5,222 bases of DNA from Campylobacterota bacterium. GTDB taxonomy: Bacteria; Campylobacterota; Campylobacteria; Campylobacterales; Sulfurovaceae. A program made the translations under genes and the position numbers. The first letter of the stretch is position 1. Every line of letters starts with the position of its first letter. Shown here piece by piece: positions 1-5,222 of the stretch. The notes below the pieces were generated by a model. The model was not told where the DNA came from, ran no database searches, and saw only the letters and a program-made list of their open reading frames with translations. The stretch lies in the NCBI GenBank assembly GCA_013153675.1, contig JAADEA010000050.1, forward strand, positions 1 to 5,222. Reading direction: 5' to 3'.

Positions 1-501
1 CTTATATATCCTAAAAATATTAAGAGAAAAAAGTTTGTTTTGTTAGAGAGTAGAGATAATGCTTTAGTCTTTCCTACAATTAAAACAAGAGAGGGGGGCT
101 TACTTGATAAATTATATAAACTAAGTGATTCATTTAGTGATTTAAATGTCTCATCTATTGTAAATAATATTAATAGCTCTATTGAGAATTTAAATAAAAT
201 TTTAGAAGATAAATCTCTAAAATCTCTTCCAAAAGAGACAAAAGCTCTATTAAAAGAGTTAAGAGAGTCTATTAAAAATTTACAAGTTAAAAAGATCTCT
301 AAAGAGCTAAATAGATCTTTGATTGAATTTAGAAGAGCTTTAAGAAAGACAAATAATATTTTAAAGAAATTTGGAAAAAATTCTACAATTTATGATAAGT
401 TAAATGATACTCTTCTTGAGTTGCATAAAAGTGCAAATGAGGCAAATAGATTAATTAGAAAGTTAAATAGAAAACCAAATTCAATAATTTTTGGAGATTA
501 A
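1..501 (+). CDS. pqiB: PqiB-like MCE-domain transport protein, C-terminal part (5' end outside window)
   Basis: The reading frame is open from base 1 to the TAA at 499-501, so this is the last 166 residues of a longer protein; the in-frame TTG at 40 is not a credible start. Residues 1-26 look like the tail of the last MCE domain, ending in an ALVFPT segment like the IPT segment after the last MCE domain of E. coli PqiB. Residues 27-157 are mostly charged, leucine-spaced helix (Leu/Ile-rich, Lys/Glu-rich), fitting the long C-terminal coiled coil that forms the periplasmic needle of PqiB. The end, with STIYDKLNDTL at 129-138 and KPNSIIFGD at 158-166, resembles the terminal NEKSNALVF-type motif of the family. 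PqiB forms a hexameric channel spanning the periplasm and is thought to carry lipids between inner and outer membranes. A PqiC-type gene follows at once, which supports the call. An MlaD-like or other MCE family member remains possible because the MCE domains are not in view. Confidence 0.8.
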   Translation, partial: LIYPKNIKRKKFVLLESRDNALVFPTIKTREGGLLDKLYKLSDSFSDLNVSSIVNNINSSIENLNKILEDKSLKSLPKETKALLKELRESIKNLQVKKISKELNRSLIEFRRALRKTNNILKKFGKNSTIYDKLNDTLLELHKSANEANRLIRKLNRKPNSIIFGD

Positions 502-1025
502 TGATGAAGAGGGGTTGTTTAATTATTTTAGCTCTTTTAATGGGTGGATGTGGAGAAAAATCTCTATTTGTATTACCAAAAGAGCCAATAGCTCCTATTA
601 AAAAGAGTTATAAAAAAGTTGGAATAAAAGAGATTAAACTTCCAAATTATCTAAATGATGATAAGATAGAGATTATAAAAAGTGATGGTTCTATTGAGTA
701 TCTAAAAGGGTATTGGGCAGATGAACCAAAAAATATATTTACAAATAGACTTATTAATAACCTAAGAGAACTTTTAAAAAATCCAAATATAAAAGAGTAT
801 CCATGGGGATTTGATAACAAAGAAAATCTAACTATTGTAAGAGTAGAAATTAGTGATATCTACTATAAAGATGGATTTTTATATATTAAAGGGATATATG
901 ATATAGATGGTAAGAGCAGATTTTTTAATATAAGAGAAAAGTGTGAAAAGAATGGGCAATCTTTAGTAAAAGCCCTTGCTAAAGGGATTGATAGAATCTC
1001 TCAAATGATTGCTACCATAATCTAA
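501..1025 (+). CDS. pqiC: PqiC-type ABC transport auxiliary lipoprotein
   Basis: A 174-residue protein with a lipoprotein signal: basic start (MMKRG), a hydrophobic stretch at about residues 7-14, and a lipobox LMGGC with the acceptor Cys at 17. The mature part fits the ABC_trans_aux (PqiC/YmbA) family: a strand leading into LPNYLNDDKIEI (about 47-58, matching VPDYLAG.. of E. coli PqiC), a segment with GYWADEP and then a helix with NRLINNLRELL, then alternating strands (LTIVRVEISDIYYKDG, about 109-124) and a C-terminal helix. E. coli PqiC is 187 residues and sits in the outer membrane, where it receives the PqiB needle. The gene overlaps the stop of the PqiB-like gene by one base (TAATG), so the two are translationally linked. 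Two ATGs lie in tandem at 501 and 504; GGAG at 493-496 is 4 bases from the first but 7 from the second, so 504 may be the true start. The family call is firm; the transported substrate is unknown. Confidence 0.83.
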   Translation: MMKRGCLIILALLMGGCGEKSLFVLPKEPIAPIKKSYKKVGIKEIKLPNYLNDDKIEIIKSDGSIEYLKGYWADEPKNIFTNRLINNLRELLKNPNIKEYPWGFDNKENLTIVRVEISDIYYKDGFLYIKGIYDIDGKSRFFNIREKCEKNGQSLVKALAKGIDRISQMIATII

Positions 1026-1033
1026 GCTTATAG

Positions 1034-1048
1034 TTTTTTGAGTAAAAT
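1034..1048 (+). promoter_or_regulatory. Candidate sigma-70 promoter for prs
   Basis: TTTTTTG at 1034-1040 is followed after two bases by TAAAAT at 1043-1048. This resembles the Campylobacter vegetative promoter, where a T-rich block ending in G at about -16 precedes a TATAAT-like -10 box and no strong -35 is needed. Transcription would begin near 1055, giving a leader of about 22 bases before the prs ATG at 1077. It lies in the only real gap between same-strand genes in the window. The spacing between TG and the -10 box is one base longer than in a standard extended -10, and AT-rich DNA gives such matches by chance, so the call is moderate. Confidence 0.4.
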
Positions 1049-1064
1049 TACAAGAAAATATGGC

Positions 1065-1079
1065 AAAAGGCGTAAAATG
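1065..1079 (+). promoter_or_regulatory. Ribosome binding site that fixes the prs start
   Basis: AAAAGG at 1065-1070 stands 6 bases before the ATG at 1077-1079. The frame stays open upstream to a TTG at 1038, which would add 13 residues (rich in Lys and Arg). That longer start is rejected: the TTG lies inside the candidate promoter, it has no good ribosome site, and class I PRPP synthetases begin a few residues before the conserved IFSG/LFAG segment, as they do with the 1077 start. Confidence 0.75.
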
Positions 1080-2027
1080 AGTAACTATATGATCTTTTCT
1101 GGAACAGCAAATGAAGAACTTAGTAAAGAGATATCTACCTATTTAGATATGCCTCTATCAAAAGCGAATATAAGTAGATTCTCAGATGGAGAGATAAATA
1201 TTCAAATAGCTGAGAGTGTAAGAGGAAAGGATGTATTTATTATTCAGCCAACTTGCGCTCCTGCAAATGATAATTTAATGGAGCTATTAATTATGACAGA
1301 TGCTCTTAGAAGATCTTCTGCTAAATCTATTACAGCTGTTGTTCCATATTATGGTTATGCAAGACAAGACAGAAAAGCTGCTCCAAGAGTTCCAATATCT
1401 GCTAAATTGGTAGCTGATATGATGGTAACTGCTGGAATTACAAGAGTAGTTACAGTAGACCTTCATGCCTCTCAGATTCAGGGATTTTTTAATATTCCAG
1501 TAGATAATTTATATGGAGCAATTTTATTTATTAACTATATTAAAAATAAGATAGAAATGGGTAAATTAAAAAATCCAGTTATTGCCTCACCAGATATTGG
1601 AGGGGTGGCAAGAGCAAGATATTTTGCTCAAAAACTTGGGCTTGATATGGTAATAGTTGATAAAAGAAGAGAAAAAGCAAATGTTGCTGAAGTTATGAAT
1701 ATTATTGGAGATGTAAAAGGTAAAGATATTATTTTAATAGATGATATGATAGATACAGCAGGTACAATGGTAAAAGGTGCTAAAGCACTAAAAGAAAAAG
1801 GTGCAAATTCTGTAATGGCTTGTTGCACTCATCCAGTTTTATCAGGTCCAGCTTATGAGAGGATTGAAAAGGGAGATATTGATGAACTTGTTGTATCAAA
1901 TACAATTCCTCTTAAAAAGAGATGTAAAAAGATTAAGGTACTATCTACTGCAAAACTTTTAGGAGAGGTAATTAGAAGAATAAATAATAATGAGAGTGTT
2001 AATTCCCTCTTTGAGACAAATTTTTAA
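1077..2027 (+). CDS. prs: Ribose-phosphate pyrophosphokinase (PRPP synthetase, class I)
   Basis: Makes 5-phosphoribosyl-1-pyrophosphate from ribose 5-phosphate and ATP in the cytosol, feeding purine, pyrimidine, NAD, histidine and tryptophan synthesis. From the ATG at 1077 the protein has 316 residues, the usual length for class I enzymes (E. coli 315). Visible landmarks are the N-terminal [11 protein letters not shown] (5-15), FSDGEI (35-40), the ATP-site segment [15 protein letters not shown] (96-110), the divalent-metal segment [12 protein letters not shown] (127-138, His130), the flexible catalytic loop starting KRREKANV (197-204), and the PRPP-binding loop DDMIDTAGT (222-230). All key residues appear intact. 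The enzyme works as a hexamer and is normally controlled by phosphate and ADP. It follows the lipoprotein gene after about 50 bases that hold a candidate promoter, so it probably heads a new transcription unit with lepA 13 bases downstream. The identification is secure. Confidence 0.97.
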   Translation: MSNYMIFSGTANEELSKEISTYLDMPLSKANISRFSDGEINIQIAESVRGKDVFIIQPTCAPANDNLMELLIMTDALRRSSAKSITAVVPYYGYARQDRKAAPRVPISAKLVADMMVTAGITRVVTVDLHASQIQGFFNIPVDNLYGAILFINYIKNKIEMGKLKNPVIASPDIGGVARARYFAQKLGLDMVIVDKRREKANVAEVMNIIGDVKGKDIILIDDMIDTAGTMVKGAKALKEKGANSVMACCTHPVLSGPAYERIEKGDIDELVVSNTIPLKKRCKKIKVLSTAKLLGEVIRRINNNESVNSLFETNF

Positions 2028-2033
2028 AAGAGG
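2006..2033 (+). promoter_or_regulatory. Inverted repeat masking the lepA ribosome binding site
   Basis: CCTCTTT at 2006-2012, inside the last codons of prs, is an exact reverse complement of AAAGAGG at 2027-2033, which is the lepA Shine-Dalgarno sequence 7 bases before its ATG. The 7-bp stem would enclose a 14-base AT-rich loop that contains most of the prs stop codon (TAA, 2025-2027). Folding would hide the lepA site until a ribosome finishing prs opens the hairpin, a common way to couple translation of neighbouring genes. It has no U-run after it, so it is not a terminator. The pairing is seen in the sequence; the function is inferred. Confidence 0.4.
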
Positions 2034-2040
2034 TTTGTAG

Positions 2041-3852
2041 ATGGAAAAGAAGATTCCAAAAGAGAATATCAGAAACTTTTCAATTATAGCCCATATAGAT
2101 CATGGAAAATCTACATTAGCAGATAGAATTATTCAAGAATGTGGGGCTATTAGTCAAAGAGAGATGAGTTCTCAAGTTTTAGATACAATGGATATTGAAA
2201 AAGAAAGAGGTATTACTATTAAGGCTCAAAGCGTAAGACTTACTTACAAAAAAGATGGTAAAGAGTATATATTAAATTTAATTGATACTCCAGGACATGT
2301 GGATTTCTCCTATGAAGTGAGTCGATCATTAGCTTCAAGTGAGGGAGCTCTTTTAGTAGTAGATGCTACACAAGGAGTTGAAGCTCAAACAATTGCAAAT
2401 GTATATATTGCCCTTGAGAATGATTTAGAGATTTTGCCTGTTATTAATAAGATAGATCTTCCAAGTGCAGACCCTAATAGAGTTTTACAAGAGATAGAAG
2501 ATGCAATAGGGCTTGATTGTAGTGAGCATCTTTTAGTATCTGCAAAAACGGGAGAAGGAATTAAAGAGCTTTTAGATGCTATTGTAGATAAAATTCCACC
2601 TCCAAAAGGAGATGAAAGTGCTCCTACAAAGGCTTTAATTTATGATAGCTGGTTTGATAACTATCTTGGAGCCTTAGCACTTGTTAGAGTATTTGATGGG
2701 TCTATTAAAAAGGGTCAAAAAGTAAAAATTATGGGTTCTGATGAGGAGCATGAAGTTTTAGATCTATACTATCCCCATCCTCTAAAGAAGCTAAAAACAT
2801 CTGAAATTTCTACTGGAGAGATTGGTATAGTTGTAATGGGTCTAAAGAGTGTAGAGTCTATTAAAGTTGGAGATACAATCACTGATGCAAAAAATCCAAC
2901 ACCAAATCCAATTCCTGGATTTGAACCAGCAAAACCTTTTGTATTTGCAGGAATATATCCAATAGAGACAGATAAATTTGAAGATTTAAGAGATGCTTTA
3001 AATAAGTTAAAATTAAATGATTCTGCTTTAAGTTTTGAACCTGAGAGCTCTTTAGCTTTAGGAAGTGGTTTTAGAGTGGGATTTTTAGGAATGCTTCATA
3101 TGGAGGTTGTAAAAGAGAGGCTTGAGAGGGAGTTTAATTTAGAATTAATTGCTACTGCTCCAACTGTTATATATAAAGTTAAATTGACTAATGGAGAGAT
3201 GATAGAGGTACAAAATCCAAGCGAACTTCCACCTGTTCAAAATATTGAAAAGATATATGAACCATATGTAAAGGCTACTATTTTAACTCCAAATGAGTTT
3301 GTGGGCAATTTAATGAAACTTTTAAATGAGAGAAGAGGTATTCAAAAAAGAATGGACTATTTAAGTCAAGATAGAGTTTTGCTTGAGTATGAAGTACCAA
3401 TGAATGAGATAATATTAGATTTTTATGATAAATTAAAGTCTCTTACTAAAGGTTATGCAAGTTTTGATTATGAACCAATTGGATATAAAGAGGGGGATTT
3501 AGTAAAACTTGATATTAGAGTAGCAGGAGAGGTAGTAGATGCCTTATCAATTATAGTTCCAAGAGAAAAGGCAAGACAAAGGGGGCTTGCTTTTGTAAAT
3601 GAATTAAAAGAGCTTATTCCAAGACAGCTATTTGAGGTGGCTATTCAAGCAAGTATAGGAAATCAAATAATTGCAAGAAGTAATGTAAAGGCTTTGAGGA
3701 AAAATGTAACAGCTAAATGTTATGGAGGAGATATAAGTAGAAAAAGAAAGCTTCTTGAGAAACAAAAAGAGGGTAAAAAGAAGATGAAAGCAATTGGAAA
3801 GGTTCAAGTTCCTCAAGAGGCATTTATGGCAGTTTTAAAAATTGATAAATAG
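2041..3852 (+). CDS. lepA: Elongation factor 4 (translational GTPase LepA)
   Basis: A 603-residue ribosome-associated GTPase (E. coli LepA is 599). The G domain shows all five motifs: G1 AHIDHGKST (17-25), G2 RGIT (56-59), G3 DTPGH (82-86), G4 NKID (136-139) and G5 SAK (167-169). Domain II follows (about 190-285), then the EF-G-like domains III and V, including [21 protein letters not shown] (344-364). The LepA-specific C-terminal domain (about 495-603) is present with [18 protein letters not shown] (547-564), a very basic stretch at 567-583 and the closing [10 protein letters not shown] (586-595). The protein binds ribosomes and has been linked to back-translocation, stalled elongation and 30S assembly. 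The ATG at 2041 has AAAGAGG 7 bases upstream, which overlaps the prs stop codon. The distance from prs is 13 bases and the next gene starts 8 bases after the TAG, so it is likely co-transcribed with both. Nothing is truncated or missing. Confidence 0.98.
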   Translation: MEKKIPKENIRNFSIIAHIDHGKSTLADRIIQECGAISQREMSSQVLDTMDIEKERGITIKAQSVRLTYKKDGKEYILNLIDTPGHVDFSYEVSRSLASSEGALLVVDATQGVEAQTIANVYIALENDLEILPVINKIDLPSADPNRVLQEIEDAIGLDCSEHLLVSAKTGEGIKELLDAIVDKIPPPKGDESAPTKALIYDSWFDNYLGALALVRVFDGSIKKGQKVKIMGSDEEHEVLDLYYPHPLKKLKTSEISTGEIGIVVMGLKSVESIKVGDTITDAKNPTPNPIPGFEPAKPFVFAGIYPIETDKFEDLRDALNKLKLNDSALSFEPESSLALGSGFRVGFLGMLHMEVVKERLEREFNLELIATAPTVIYKVKLTNGEMIEVQNPSELPPVQNIEKIYEPYVKATILTPNEFVGNLMKLLNERRGIQKRMDYLSQDRVLLEYEVPMNEIILDFYDKLKSLTKGYASFDYEPIGYKEGDLVKLDIRVAGEVVDALSIIVPREKARQRGLAFVNELKELIPRQLFEVAIQASIGNQIIARSNVKALRKNVTAKCYGGDISRKRKLLEKQKEGKKKMKAIGKVQVPQEAFMAVLKIDK

Positions 3853-3860
3853 GAATAGTT

Positions 3861-4322
3861 ATGATGGATATTATCAATAAATGGGCTTTTCATATTCATC
3901 TAATTACGGCGATTGCTTGGATTGGTGGCTCTGTATTTATGTTTATTTTAGGAATCTCTCTTAGAGATAAGAGAGCTCAACAAGAGGTTTATCCTCATAT
4001 TGGTCCTATTTTTGGCTGGTTTGAGTTATTTTCTCTAATTATGTTATTAATTAGTGGATATATTTTAGGAATAAAATATAATCTATTAGAGTTAATATTT
4101 GCTCCAGCTAACTCTAAAATAGCTGAGGCTATTAGAATAAAGGCAATTTTAGTATTAATTATTACTATTGCTACTATTATTCATTTTGTTATTGCTTATA
4201 AGACAAATGGAAAAGAGAGGACTAAATTAGAAAATATTTTATCTCGTGCCTCTTCAATGTTAATTTTTATTTTAAATATTTTTATTATGCATTTTGCAAT
4301 TGTTATAAGAGATCTTTTATGA
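3861..4322 (+). CDS. Small four-helix membrane protein, CopD-like (function unknown)
   Basis: A 153-residue integral membrane protein with four predicted helices at about residues 9-32, 50-71, 92-112 and 130-149, joined by short charged loops. The first helix carries HIHLITAIAWIGGSVF, the H-x-x-x-x-x-x-W-x-GG pattern typical of CopD-type and related small haem or copper membrane proteins. Histidines occur in helix 1 (11, 13), just before helix 2 (46), in helix 3 (108) and in helix 4 (144), which would allow metal or haem binding. It lacks the PRLFVYH segment expected of HemJ (protoporphyrinogen oxidase), the other small four-helix family considered. AGGA at 3851-3854, overlapping the end of the lepA stop, is 6 bases from the ATG at 3861 and 9 from a second ATG at 3864, so the first is preferred. 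The stop overlaps the next start (ATGA, 4319-4322), so it is translated together with the methyltransferase. The gene is real; the family is a moderate call and the role is unknown. Confidence 0.85.
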   Translation: MMDIINKWAFHIHLITAIAWIGGSVFMFILGISLRDKRAQQEVYPHIGPIFGWFELFSLIMLLISGYILGIKYNLLELIFAPANSKIAEAIRIKAILVLIITIATIIHFVIAYKTNGKERTKLENILSRASSMLIFILNIFIMHFAIVIRDLL

Positions 4323-5044
4323 AAAAAGAGTTATTAACTATATATGGAAGAAAGCCTGTTTTAGAAGCATTAGAGAATAAAGATCTAAAAATTTATGCAC
4401 TACATCTATCTTCTTCTAATAAAAGAAGTGATATTTTAGATAAGATTATCTCTTTAGCTAAAAAAAGAGGAGTAGAGATTAAATATCATACAAAAAGAGA
4501 GCTTAGTTTTATTTCTAAGAACTCAAAGCAAGATCAAGGAGTTGCCCTTGATATTTTGCATCCTTATATATATGAGGCAGAAGAGTTTTTAAAAAAATAT
4601 AAAAAATTTAGGCTTTTTGCTATTGATGGCGTTCAAAATCCTCAAAATTTAGGGCTTATTGTAAGGAGTGCTGCTGCTGGCAATATAGATGGAATAATCT
4701 TTGCAAAGAGAAAAAGTGCTCCTTTAATATCTCCTTTGACTATTAAAGCAAGTGCTGGAACATTGTTTAAAGTTCCTATTATAAAGAGTTATAATTTAAA
4801 AGAGACTCTTAACTTTTTTAAAATAAGGGGTACAAAAATAGCTATTTTAGATCCAAAGGGAGAGACTCTCTTTTCAAAAATAGATGAAGATAGAATAATT
4901 TATATACTTGGTAATGAGAGTAGTGGAGTATCTAAAGAGATTGAAGAGTTAAAAAGTTTTGGGGTAAAGATTCCAATGAAAGATGGAATAGAATCATTAA
5001 ATGTGGCAATGGCTGCTACTATTATTGCTTTTTGTCAAAATTGA
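4319..5044 (+). CDS. rlmB: SpoU-family 23S rRNA 2'-O-methyltransferase, RlmB-like
   Basis: A 241-residue SPOUT-class RNA methyltransferase using S-adenosylmethionine. Residues about 4-80 (from TIYGRKPVLEAL) form the SpoU substrate-binding domain; residues about 97-238 form the knotted catalytic domain. The three SpoU motifs are clear: motif 1 NPQNLGLIVRSA (107-118, Asn110 and Arg116), motif 2 ILGNESSGVS (196-205, Glu200), and motif 3 IPMKDGIESLNVAMA (218-232, Ser226 and Asn228). RlmB methylates the 2'-OH of G2251 in the peptidyl-transferase loop of 23S rRNA; length and the N-terminal domain match it, but a close paralogue acting on another rRNA or tRNA guanosine cannot be excluded from sequence alone. 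The ATG overlaps the stop of the membrane-protein gene by four bases, with a weak AAGAGA site at 4307-4312, so expression probably depends on translational coupling. Its last 10 bases overlap the end of a convergent gene. Confidence 0.9.
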   Translation: MKKELLTIYGRKPVLEALENKDLKIYALHLSSSNKRSDILDKIISLAKKRGVEIKYHTKRELSFISKNSKQDQGVALDILHPYIYEAEEFLKKYKKFRLFAIDGVQNPQNLGLIVRSAAAGNIDGIIFAKRKSAPLISPLTIKASAGTLFKVPIIKSYNLKETLNFFKIRGTKIAILDPKGETLFSKIDEDRIIYILGNESSGVSKEIEELKSFGVKIPMKDGIESLNVAMAATIIAFCQN

Positions 5045-5222
5045 AATAAAGCTTCTATTTTACCTCTTTTATGATTTGCTTTTATATCTATTAATTTTTG
5101 CTTTTTAAATATTTCAAATAGAGTCTCTTTCTTTATAGAGTATTTATGGTTAGATATAAAAGTTTCTATAAATAAAAATGAGCCTTTTTTCATTATTTTG
5201 GTTAGTTGAAGATATAGTTTTA
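5035..5222 (-). CDS. 3' end of a convergent gene, possible class I SAM methyltransferase
   Basis: On the minus strand a frame is open from the right edge (first full codon 5220-5218) down to the TGA at 5037-5035, giving the last 61 residues of a protein whose start lies outside the window. The other two minus frames hit stops within about 25 codons, so an open frame in such AT-rich DNA is good evidence of coding. The peptide runs from KLYLQLTKIMKKGSFLFIETF through a charged helix (IKKETLFEIFKKQ) to RGKIEALFQF at the C-terminus. The pattern of helix, KKGSFLFIETF strand, helix, then two strands resembles the end of a class I SAM-dependent methyltransferase, where a GG-like turn precedes the fifth strand. 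This is only a resemblance in a fragment without the SAM-binding motif. The stop lies inside the last codons of rlmB, a tail-to-tail overlap of 10 bases. Confidence 0.7.
   Translation of the reverse strand, partial: KLYLQLTKIMKKGSFLFIETFISNHKYSIKKETLFEIFKKQKLIDIKANHKRGKIEALFQF

Noticed and set aside
40..42. TTG as start of the first gene
   Set aside because: The frame is open back to base 1, there is no ribosome site, and the residues before it fit the end of an MCE domain; the gene is simply cut by the window edge.
973..986. Hairpin CCCTT-loop-AAGGG near the end of the pqiC-type gene as a terminator
   Set aside because: Only five base pairs, inside coding sequence, with no T-run directly after it.
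1000..1042. CTCAAA...TTTGAG repeat around the pqiC-type stop codon
   Set aside because: Six AT-rich pairs across a 31-base loop is too weak to claim as structure.
1038..1076. A longer prs starting at TTG 1038
   Set aside because: The added 13 residues are basic and unlike the Prs N-terminus; the ATG at 1077 has a well-placed ribosome site and gives the usual length.
1628..1828. Minus-strand open frame of 66 codons
   Set aside because: It lies wholly inside prs, which is certain; the hydrophobic Ser/Ile/Phe-rich product is what the complement of AT-rich coding DNA gives.
3628..3816. Minus-strand open frame of 62 codons
   Set aside because: It lies wholly inside the conserved C-terminal domain of lepA and has no recognisable features.
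5027..5052. GCTTT...AAAGC inverted repeat at the end of rlmB as a two-way terminator
   Set aside because: Five pairs with a 16-base loop and poor inner pairing; in DNA this AT-rich such a match is expected by chance.

Overview
The window reads as an ordinary chromosomal segment of a low-GC Gram-negative bacterium, most likely one of the Campylobacterota (epsilonproteobacteria). The DNA is strongly AT-rich, roughly 30% G+C by eye. Arginine is written almost only as AGA, and genes are packed with gaps of a few bases or overlaps. The one clear intergenic promoter candidate has the T-rich block ending in G before the -10 box that is known from Campylobacter. The organism call is an inference from these traits and from the general look of the Prs and LepA proteins; no finer rank can be defended.

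Layout: (1) Bases 1-1025 hold the end of an envelope lipid-transport unit: the C-terminal part of a PqiB-like MCE protein, cut by the left edge, and a PqiC-type lipoprotein that overlaps it by one base. (2) A short gap of about 50 bases carries a candidate promoter. (3) From 1077 to 5044 four genes run in the same direction without room for terminators: prs (PRPP synthetase), lepA (elongation factor 4), a small four-helix membrane protein that looks CopD-like, and an rlmB-type SpoU 23S rRNA 2'-O-methyltransferase. Spacings are 13 bases, 8 bases and a 4-base ATGA overlap, so this is probably one transcription unit. (4) The right edge, 5035-5222, is the 3' end of a gene on the minus strand that converges on rlmB and overlaps its last 10 bases. 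It is open over its whole visible length and is probably a methyltransferase, but that function is uncertain.

How they fit: PqiB and PqiC would work together across the periplasm in lipid movement between the membranes. Prs supplies PRPP for nucleotide, His and Trp synthesis. LepA and RlmB both act on the ribosome. The membrane protein between them has no evident link to translation.

I see no mobile element, CRISPR array, RNA gene, toxin-antitoxin or defence system. The points worth a second look are small: a perfect 7-bp inverted repeat that would mask the lepA ribosome binding site, a six-codon reading frame whose stop overlaps the prs start, histidines in three of the four helices of the membrane protein, and the overlapping convergent gene at the right edge.
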